Part shown: in pieces, positions 58,073-64,000 of the stretch | How the letters are laid out: every line of letters starts with the position of its first letter | Position numbering within the stretch: position 1 is the stretch's first letter | NCBI RefSeq assembly: GCF_014650775.1 | Contig: NZ_BMVP01000011.1 | Span: forward strand, 156,333-220,332 | Origin: Streptomyces cirratus | GTDB lineage: Bacteria > Actinomycetota > Actinomycetes > Streptomycetales > Streptomycetaceae | Length of the DNA: 64,000 bases | Direction: 5' to 3' | Notes under the pieces: model-generated | What the model saw: the letters and a program-made list of their open reading frames with translations, nothing else | What the model was told of the DNA's origin: nothing | Databases searched by the model: none | Made by a program: the position numbers and the translations under genes

Positions 58073-59145
58073 TATCGCTCCGCTCCCTCAGCCGCCGGCC
58101 CGACACCCGACAGATCCGCGTTCAGCATCCCGGCCACCCGGTCCACGGCCCGTCCCACCCGCTCCGGCGGCAACAGCCCGCTTCCCCTGCTCCGCGCGAA
58201 GTCCGCGAACGTCTCGGCGGTCGTGTACATCGGCTCGAACCCTAGGGTGGACCGCATCTGCGTGGTCTCCACGACCCGCCCGTGCGTCAGCAGCCGAATC
58301 TGTTCGGGCGAGAACTCCGTCACCCCGACCGCCCGCAACGCCGACCCCACCCACGGCACCGCGGGCATCACCAGCGGCACCGTGGGCCGCCCCAGACGCC
58401 GCGCGCACTGCGACAGCAGCAACACCCCGTCACCCGCGATGTTGAAGGTCCCGCTGTTCAGCGTCCCGCGCCCGGGCTCCCCGGCCGCCAGCCGCAGCAC
58501 GTCCACCACGTCGTCCTCGTGGACGAACTGCAGCCGCGGGTCGTACCCCAGCACCGTCGGCATCACCGGGATCGAGAAGTACTCGGCCAGCGCCGAATCC
58601 GCGTACGGCCCCAGGATGTTCGCGAACCGCAGCACGCACACCGCCACGTCCGGCCGCCTGCGCGCGAAGCCCCGTACGTACCCCTCGACCTCCACCGCGT
58701 CCTTCGCGAAGCCGGCCGCCGGCAGCGACTTCGGCTGCGTCGTCTCGGTGAAGACGGCCGGATCCCGCGAGGTGCCCCCGTACACACTGGTACTGGACTT
58801 CACCACGAGACGCCGCACCGTCGGGGACTTCTGGCACGCCCCGAGCAGCTGCATCGTCCCGATGACGTTCGTTTCCTTCACGGCACTGCGCGCACCGCCA
58901 CTGCCCGCACTGCCACCCGTCACCGCCAGGTGCACCACCGTGTCGACGGCGTGCTCGGCCAGCACCCGGGCGATCGCCGACTGTCTGATGTCCGTACGCA
59001 CGAACTCGGCCGAGCCGAGCCGGTGCGCAGGACCCACCGAATCCACCGCGATGACCCGCTCGACATCCGGCTCCCGCTGGATGCGGCGCACGAAGCGACC
59101 ACCCAGCTGCCGGGCAGCACCAGTGACGAGAACGACCTTGCCCAC
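58072..59145 (-). CDS. NAD-dependent epimerase/dehydratase-family protein
   Basis: 357 residues. N-terminal Rossmann motif VLVTGAARQLGGRF. The catalytic region is atypical: SSTSVYGG supplies Tyr and FAKDAVEVEG the Lys. Later blocks are VLRFANILGPYA and LQFVHEDDVVDVL. It is probably an NAD(P)-linked sugar-nucleotide or steroid-type reductase; the substrate is unknown. Coupled by a one-base overlap to the acyltransferase, so the pair may act on one lipid. Confidence 0.9.
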   Translation of the reverse strand: MGKVVLVTGAARQLGGRFVRRIQREPDVERVIAVDSVGPAHRLGSAEFVRTDIRQSAIARVLAEHAVDTVVHLAVTGGSAGSGGARSAVKETNVIGTMQLLGACQKSPTVRRLVVKSSTSVYGGTSRDPAVFTETTQPKSLPAAGFAKDAVEVEGYVRGFARRRPDVAVCVLRFANILGPYADSALAEYFSIPVMPTVLGYDPRLQFVHEDDVVDVLRLAAGEPGRGTLNSGTFNIAGDGVLLLSQCARRLGRPTVPLVMPAVPWVGSALRAVGVTEFSPEQIRLLTHGRVVETTQMRSTLGFEPMYTTAETFADFARSRGSGLLPPERVGRAVDRVAGMLNADLSGVGPAAEGAER

Positions 59146-59183
59146 GAGTTCAGCGCCTCCCTCGAAGAAGTCCCCCGGCTACA

Positions 59184-59220
59184 CCGCAGCCCCTCCACCA
59201 GGATGGTGGAGGGGCTGCGG
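59184..59220 (-). terminator. Terminator after bS22
   Basis: Perfect 17-bp stem (59184-59200 with 59204-59220) around gga, between the bS22 gene and the epimerase. Confidence 0.9.
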
Positions 59221-59240
59221 AGAACACGTACAGCTGCCGT

Positions 59241-59339
59241 TTACTTCTTGTTACGGCGCTGGACGCGGGTGCGCTTGAGCAGCTTGCGGTGCTTCTTCTT
59301 GGCCATCCGCTTACGCCGCTTCTTGATAACAGAGCCCAC
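59241..59339 (-). CDS. Small ribosomal protein bS22 (AURKAIP1/COX24-domain)
   Basis: 32 residues from GTG 59339 after GAGGG, too short for routine calling. It opens GSVIKKRRKRMAKKKHRK and ends RTRVQRRNKK, matching the tiny, extremely basic actinobacterial 30S protein bS22 (AURKAIP1/COX24-type). It is a structural ribosome component. It lies between the epimerase and a small HTH gene, with its own terminator, so it is probably transcribed alone. Confidence 0.92.
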   Translation of the reverse strand: MGSVIKKRRKRMAKKKHRKLLKRTRVQRRNKK

Positions 59340-59479
59340 GACTACCCTCGCTCACTTCTCGGAACATCCCCGCGCCAGCGGGGATCGGTGCGGGGCGTCT
59401 GGGCCCACACGACCTACGTCGGCCTAGCCTACCCGCCCGAGCTCTGAGCCCGTAATCCGAGGGCAACCCGAGAGTCATC

Positions 59480-59689
59480 TCAAGCCGACTCCACCCCCAC
59501 GAAGGACTCTCGGAGGTACTCGTGCACCGCGTTCTCGGGGACCCGGAAGGACCGGCCCACCCGGATGGCGGGCAGATGACCGTTGTGCACCAGGCGGTAC
59601 ACGGTCATCTTCGACACTCGCATCACCGAGGCGACCTCCGCCACGGTCAGGAACTGAACCTCACTGAGAGGCCTCTCGCCAGCAGCCAT
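59480..59689 (-). CDS. Small excisionase-type HTH protein
   Basis: 69 residues from ATG 59689; the frame opens to 59722. A MerR/excisionase-like HTH fills it: FLTVAEVASVMRVSKMTVYRLVHNGHLPAIRVG and SFRVPENAVHEYL. No integrase is nearby, so it is a regulator, not a phage excisionase. From memory, the S. coelicolor gene in this position (bdtA) is a BldD target, which would tie it to the bldN region; this assignment is not certain. Confidence 0.88.
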   Translation of the reverse strand: MAAGERPLSEVQFLTVAEVASVMRVSKMTVYRLVHNGHLPAIRVGRSFRVPENAVHEYLRESFVGVESA

Positions 59690-59803
59690 GACACACCTTG
59701 ACCTTCCGCGCATGACGGGCACCGGCTTCCCCTCCGGTTACACCCCGTCGTCGCACGCTCACTCCCCAGAGTAGGGGCGTGTGATACGAGTGGGGAAGAG
59801 GAG

Positions 59804-60634
59804 CTACGGCCACTCCTGACGCCACGGCAGACCGGCGCGGCCCAGTACGTAGCGAACGAGGGGCCGGTAGAAATCCGAGGACACCCCGTCATCAAGCGGA
59901 ACCGTCACCGCGACCCGCCCCTCGGCCTCCCCCACGAACAGCGCCGGATCGTCCGTATCCGCCAGCCCGATCGCCTCCACACCCAACTGACCTGCACCGC
60001 AGACCCACCCGTGGTCCCCCACCACCAATTCCGGCAACGGCCCCCCGGCCTCCGCCAGCGCCCCCAGCGCGACCCGAACCGGCAGCGGCGAATGGGTGTG
60101 CGCGCCGGTGGCACTCACCGGTGGGCGCGCGCCGGGTTCCCGCACCAGTGCGACCCCCCGTACGTAATCGATGCGGTGCCCGCGTACGCCGAACCGGGTC
60201 GCCATGTCGACATGCACCCCCTGCGCCGGAGTGAGGACAACACAGCCCACCGCCGACAGGGCACGCGCCAAACCGGCGTAGAACGCAAGGAGGCGATGCG
60301 GATGCCCCGTCCCGAACAACACCGGAGACCGCACCCGCGCCGCCTCACCCAGCCGCGCCGCGAAAGCCTCCAGGGCGGCCAGCGTCCGCTCCGGATCGAT
60401 CACGTCCGGCCCGCTGACGTGCGCCGGGTCCGCCGAGACACCGCACCGGTCCGCCATCAGCCGAAGCAGATCACCCTCACCCCAACGCCATTGCGGCTCC
60501 AGCCCCAGCAGCACCCGCGGATCGCGCGCCGCGAACAGTCTGTAACTGCGCAGGCTCTCCTCACGCGAAGTGGCGACGGGCCCGGCCAACCGGGAAGCCA
60601 GCAGATGCGCGCGCAGCGCGCCGGTGCTCAACAC
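59804..60634 (-). CDS. Conserved phosphatase-like protein
   Basis: 276 residues from GTG 60634 (LSTGALRAHLLASRLAGPVATSREESLRSY), behind an immediately adjacent GGAGG; the frame opens to 60691. Segments VLFGTGHPHRLLAFYAGLARAL and ELVVGDHGWVCGAG contain conserved His and Asp residues. Similar proteins in streptomycetes are labelled phosphatase; I can verify only the conserved polar residues, not the chemistry. Confidence 0.75.
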   Translation of the reverse strand: MLSTGALRAHLLASRLAGPVATSREESLRSYRLFAARDPRVLLGLEPQWRWGEGDLLRLMADRCGVSADPAHVSGPDVIDPERTLAALEAFAARLGEAARVRSPVLFGTGHPHRLLAFYAGLARALSAVGCVVLTPAQGVHVDMATRFGVRGHRIDYVRGVALVREPGARPPVSATGAHTHSPLPVRVALGALAEAGGPLPELVVGDHGWVCGAGQLGVEAIGLADTDDPALFVGEAEGRVAVTVPLDDGVSSDFYRPLVRYVLGRAGLPWRQEWP

Positions 60635-60746
60635 CCTCCGATGCTGCCGCACGGGGCCCGGAGCCTCTCCAATTACCGCCCACCGCCCCACGGTTGGCGT
60701 AACGACGCATCGCCCCGGCCGCCCCTGACGCCTCTGGCGCCCCCCT

Positions 60747-61925
60747 CTACACGAGCATCCCGCGCAGCGGGAACACCGCCCGCCGCGTCGCCAGGACGGC
60801 CTGATCCGTACTGTCCGCCGGGTCGTAGCCCGCCTCCCAGTCCCGCCATCCCACCGTCCGGCCGTCCGTCATCCGCACCGGCCCCGACTGCCGGGTCCTC
60901 GCGTACACCTCGCTCCGCCACTCCTCGGGCACGGCGGAAGCCGGATCGACCGGCCGGTGCGCCGCGATCCCCACCAGGTGGGTCCAAGACCGCGGTACGA
61001 CGTCCACCACCGCGTAACCGCCTCCCCCCAGAGCCAGCCAGCGGCCGTCCGCGTACTCGTGGGCCAGCCGGTGACACGCCTCCTGGACGGCCCGCTGCGC
61101 GTCCAACGACACCGCCAAATGGGCCAGCGGATCCTCGAAGTGCGTGTCCGCCCCGTGCTGGGACACCAGGACCTGCGGCCGGAAGTCCGCGAGCAGCTCC
61201 GGCACCGTCGCGTGGAACGCCCGCAGCCAGCCCTCGTCCCCCGTCCCCGCCGGCAGCGCCACATTGACCGCCGAACCCTCCGCGGCCGGCCCGCCCGTCT
61301 CCTGCGGCCACCCGGTCTGCGGGAACAGCGTCCTCGGATGCTCGTGCAGGGACACCGTCAGCACGCGCGGGTCGTCCCAGAACGCCGCCTGCACCCCGTC
61401 CCCGTGGTGCACGTCCACATCCACGTACGCGACGCGCTCGGCGCCCAGCTCCAGCAGCCGGGCCACCGCCAGCGCCGCGTCGTTGTACACGCAGAACCCG
61501 GACGCCCCGCCCGGCATCGCGTGGTGCAGCCCTCCCGCGAAGTTCACGGCGTGCCCGGCCTCCCCGCGCCAGATCGCCTCGGCCGCCGCCACCGACTGCC
61601 CCGCGATCAGCGCAGACGCCTCGTGCATCCCGTGGAACGCCGGATCGTCGACGGTCCCGAGCCCGTACGAACCGTCGGCCACCCCGGGGTCGGCCGACAC
61701 CTCCCGCACCGCGGCCACGTAGTCCTCACGGTGCACGAGCCGCAGCGTCGAATCCCCGGCCGCGCGCGCCGCCCGCACCTCCATGGCCCGGTCCAGCCCG
61801 AAGGCCCGTACCAGACCCATGGTCAGCGCCAGGCGCACCGGGTCCATCGGATGGCTCGGTCCGAAGTCATACCCTGTTACCGCCTCGTCCCACATCAACA
61901 GCCCGGTCACCGGCTCGCCGCTCAT
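60747..61925 (-). CDS. acuC: AcuC-like histone-deacetylase-fold enzyme
   Basis: 392 residues from ATG 61925; ATG 61934 is also possible. The zinc-site motifs are DVDVHHGDGVQ and SQHGADTHFEDPL; HHAMPGGASGFCVYND and GGGGYAVVDVV complete the HDAC active site. The family deacetylates acyl-lysine in proteins such as acetyl-CoA synthetase, or small amides. The start lies inside the 3' end of the MFS gene (59-base overlap). Confidence 0.93.
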   Translation of the reverse strand: MSGEPVTGLLMWDEAVTGYDFGPSHPMDPVRLALTMGLVRAFGLDRAMEVRAARAAGDSTLRLVHREDYVAAVREVSADPGVADGSYGLGTVDDPAFHGMHEASALIAGQSVAAAEAIWRGEAGHAVNFAGGLHHAMPGGASGFCVYNDAALAVARLLELGAERVAYVDVDVHHGDGVQAAFWDDPRVLTVSLHEHPRTLFPQTGWPQETGGPAAEGSAVNVALPAGTGDEGWLRAFHATVPELLADFRPQVLVSQHGADTHFEDPLAHLAVSLDAQRAVQEACHRLAHEYADGRWLALGGGGYAVVDVVPRSWTHLVGIAAHRPVDPASAVPEEWRSEVYARTRQSGPVRMTDGRTVGWRDWEAGYDPADSTDQAVLATRRAVFPLRGMLV

Positions 61926-63111
61926 GTGCGACACCGTATCGGGCGCCGCCCACGCCGAAGGAACGGGCGTAGAACAGCGTCACCAATACCAGCACCATCG
62001 GCACCAGCATCGCGCCTCGATAGCTCCAGGCGTCCCCGATCCCGCCGACCAGCGGCGAACCGATCAGGAACCCCACATAGTTGAAGATGTTCAGCCGGGC
62101 GACGGCCGTGTCCGACGCCCCGGGGCCGAACTTCTCGAAGGCGAGCCTCCCCGCGGCCGCGAAGGTCTGCGGCACGATCACGCACAGCCCGATCCCCAGC
62201 AACGTGAACCCGAGCATCCCCGTCCACGCCCCGGGCGCGGCGGCCACCACCGCGAACCCGCCGGCCGCGACCACCGTCCCGGCCCGCACCACCGCGACCG
62301 GCCCGAAACGCCGCACGCCCAGGTCCCCGACGGCCCGCCCCAGCAGCGTGGTCACCATGTACACGTTGTACGGGACCGTCGCCAGCTGCTCCGAACTCCC
62401 CAGCACGTCCTGGAGGTACTTCGCGCTCCAGTTGGAGACGGTCGAGTCCCCGATGTACGCGCACGCCATCACCAGGCACAGCGGCAGCAACAGCCCGAAC
62501 CCGCCGGGCCCCAGGCCCTTCCCCGCCTCGCCGACCGGCCCCGGCGCGCCCTGGTCCACGTAGAACCGGCTCCCGGCCAAGGCCGTCGGCAGCAACAGGA
62601 CGACGGCCGGCAGGTAACTCACGAAGAGCCCCAGATGCCAATGCGCCCCCGCCCACGCGGCGGAGGCCCCGATGATCCCGCCGAGACTGTACGAGGCGTG
62701 GAACCCCAGCATGATGCTGCGGCCGTACGTCCGCTGGAGGCTCACCCCGAGCATGTTCATGGAGGCGTCGAGCGCCCCGACCGACAGCCCGAACGCCCCG
62801 AGCGCCAGGGCCACGTGCCACATCCGGCCGCCGGCGCCGACGCCGAGGAGGGCGAGCAGCACCAGCGGCTGGGCCCACCTCAGGACAACGCTGGGCGCGA
62901 CCCGCTTCACCAGGTGCTCGGTCGCAACGCTGGCGACCCCGGCGAGGATCGGCACGGCAGCCAGGAAGGCGGGCAGCAGCCCGTCGGATATCCCGTACTG
63001 GTCCTGGATGGCGGGGATCCGGGTCACCAGGAGGGCGAAGGTCACGCCCTGCACGAAGAAACTGAACCCCAAGGACAACCGGCCCCGGCGCAGCCGCACG
63101 TCATCTGTCAT
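61867..63111 (-). CDS. MFS transporter
   Basis: 414 residues with about 12 membrane helices, including LSLGFSFFVQGVTFALLVTRIPAIQ and GFHASYSLGGIIGASAAWAGA. The pattern resembles the drug/sugar transporters of the YbjJ/FucP-like group. Substrate unknown. The 3' end overlaps acuC by about 59 bases, so the two are probably co-transcribed. Confidence 0.9.
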   Translation of the reverse strand: MTDDVRLRRGRLSLGFSFFVQGVTFALLVTRIPAIQDQYGISDGLLPAFLAAVPILAGVASVATEHLVKRVAPSVVLRWAQPLVLLALLGVGAGGRMWHVALALGAFGLSVGALDASMNMLGVSLQRTYGRSIMLGFHASYSLGGIIGASAAWAGAHWHLGLFVSYLPAVVLLLPTALAGSRFYVDQGAPGPVGEAGKGLGPGGFGLLLPLCLVMACAYIGDSTVSNWSAKYLQDVLGSSEQLATVPYNVYMVTTLLGRAVGDLGVRRFGPVAVVRAGTVVAAGGFAVVAAAPGAWTGMLGFTLLGIGLCVIVPQTFAAAGRLAFEKFGPGASDTAVARLNIFNYVGFLIGSPLVGGIGDAWSYRGAMLVPMVLVLVTLFYARSFGVGGARYGVAHERRAGDRAVDVGRGGNRV

Positions 63112-63208
63112 GGCGGCTCAGCGTAGGGGCCGCGGCTACCGGTGGGTAGAGCGATCACCACACCAATCGCGTGTCAGTGCGACGCCCCTACGGGGTCACC
63201 GCCGCTGG

Positions 63209-63862
63209 TCATTCGTCGAGGCCGAGCAGGCGGATCAGGTCCTTCATCTCCCCGAAGCAGGCCTTCGCCCCGGCCAGACGGTCGGCGGGCATCATCCCGG
63301 TGAACCCGAACACGTCCATCCCGGCGGCCACGGCCGCCTCCACCCCGAGCGGGCTGTCCTCGACCACCACGCACCGCGCCGGCTCGACACCCATCCGTTC
63401 GGCGGCATGCAGGAACAGATCGGGCGCGGGCTTGCCGCGGCCCACGTCCTGCGAGCTGAAAATCCACTCCTCCTCGAACCACCCGTCGATCCCGGCGGCG
63501 CGGTGCCCGACCCGGATCCGTTCGTGGCTCCCGGAGGAGGCGAGGCAGTAGGCGACCCCGCTCGCGGTCAGCGCCCCGAGCACCTCCTCCACCCCGTCGA
63601 CGGGCCGCAACTCCCGCGCGAACGCCTCGAACGTACGGGAGTGCAGCATCTCGTCGAAGTCCTCGGGCAGTCGCTGCCCGGTCCGCTCCAGCACGAGGTC
63701 GTGGACCCGGTGCACGGCGCCGCCCATGTAGTCGCGGAGCGACTCGTCGTATGAGGTGGGGTGCCCGATCTCGGTCAGGTACCCGGCGAGGATCCGATTG
63801 GCGACCGGCTCGCTGTCCACCAGCACGCCGTCGTTGTCGAAGATGACGAGGTCATAACCCAT
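63209..63862 (-). CDS. HAD-superfamily hydrolase (beta-phosphoglucomutase-like)
   Basis: 217 residues. Motif I is FDNDGVLVDSEP (nucleophile Asp and acid Asp), motif II ASSGS, motif III GRGKPAPDLFLHAAERMG, motif IV VVEDSPLGVEAA. It dephosphorylates or isomerises a small phosphosugar or nucleotide. It is upstream of the MFS gene on the same strand. The last 138 bases of the window hold no supported gene; a GAAAAGCCCCGC end may be half of a terminator cut by the edge. Confidence 0.93.
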   Translation of the reverse strand: MGYDLVIFDNDGVLVDSEPVANRILAGYLTEIGHPTSYDESLRDYMGGAVHRVHDLVLERTGQRLPEDFDEMLHSRTFEAFARELRPVDGVEEVLGALTASGVAYCLASSGSHERIRVGHRAAGIDGWFEEEWIFSSQDVGRGKPAPDLFLHAAERMGVEPARCVVVEDSPLGVEAAVAAGMDVFGFTGMMPADRLAGAKACFGEMKDLIRLLGLDE

Positions 63863-64000
63863 AAGCCCACCCTACGAGCCGTCAGCACAGGTGGCGCGCA
63901 ACCCCGTGCGGGTGATCGGCTGAAAACACAGATGAACACCGGTGGACGCTGGTGAAGGCTGGTGAACGCAGAAAAGCCCCGCACCGAACCCATGAAGGGC

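Noticed and set aside
59480..59689. Phage excisionase marking an integrated element
   Set aside because: No integrase, attachment repeat or phage gene is nearby, and the surrounding genes are conserved core genes.
1..64000. tRNA or rRNA genes
   Set aside because: No cloverleaf-type sequence or rRNA motif was noticed on either strand when reading; a tRNA scan would be needed to exclude them fully.

Overview
The window is typical Streptomyces-type actinobacterial chromosome. GC is very high with strong third-position bias, GTG starts are common, and many same-strand neighbours overlap by ATGA/GTGA. It carries lineage markers: the developmental sigma factor bldN with its anti-sigma gene rsbN, two WhiJ-like regulator/DUF397/ATPase modules, the futalosine menaquinone genes, a rex-hemACD operon and the 32-residue ribosomal protein bS22. 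Most of it is conserved core chromosome. The part from about 1 to 13 kb looks more variable.

Layout. 1-11 kb: a partial acyl-CoA synthetase divergent from an AraC-type regulator, a 700-bp gene-free stretch with tandem repeats, a secreted lipase, a second acyl-CoA synthetase, a TetR/hydrolase divergent pair, an unusual HTH/zinc-finger protein, and a coupled aldolase/AhpD-like pair facing a MerR regulator. 11.2-12.9 kb: WhiJ-like module 1 (ATPase, HTH-DUF5753, DUF397). 13-15.7 kb: an SDF-family symporter preceded by a tiny cysteine-rich leader peptide, then DUF4229 and GNAT genes. 15.8-22.1 kb: menaquinone biosynthesis (mqnE, Lrp/AsnC regulator, UbiX, MqnP, UbiD and a coupled unknown protein) around a rhomboid protease. 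23-29.6 kb: cytochrome c maturation (tlpA, ccdA, resB, ccsB), a histidine phosphatase and hemL. 29.8-36.7 kb: assorted enzymes including a Mut7-C protein, an FAD monooxygenase, an SDR and rtcB. 36.9-40.3 kb: two DUF3558 lipoproteins and a DUF2637 membrane protein. 40.4-44.1 kb: divergent lysS (class I) and argS. 44.1-45.7 kb: WhiJ-like module 2. 46.5-52.8 kb: hemB and the coupled rex-hemA-hemC-hemD operon with a near-perfect Rex operator. 53-59.7 kb: glutaredoxin-like protein, HAD-IB hydrolase, bldN, rsbN, acyltransferase, epimerase, bS22 and a small excisionase-type HTH. 59.8-64 kb: phosphatase-like protein, acuC, MFS transporter and a HAD hydrolase.

How the genes fit together. Much of the window serves the electron-transport chain: menaquinone, cytochrome c maturation and tetrapyrroles, with Rex tying haem supply to NADH/NAD+ redox state. 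The other theme is developmental and regulatory: sigma-BldN and its membrane anti-sigma RsbN, plus two paralogous WhiJ-like modules about 33 kb apart that share a conserved bidirectional intergenic block. From memory of Streptomyces coelicolor locus numbering, the left half resembles SCO44xx-45xx and the right half SCO33xx. That would fit an inversion across the replication origin with its junction near 35-37 kb.

No tRNA, rRNA, CRISPR array, insertion sequence or phage gene was seen. The strongest candidates for under-described biology are the paired WhiJ-like modules with their shared intergenic block, and the cysteine-rich leader peptide linked to an SDF-family transporter.
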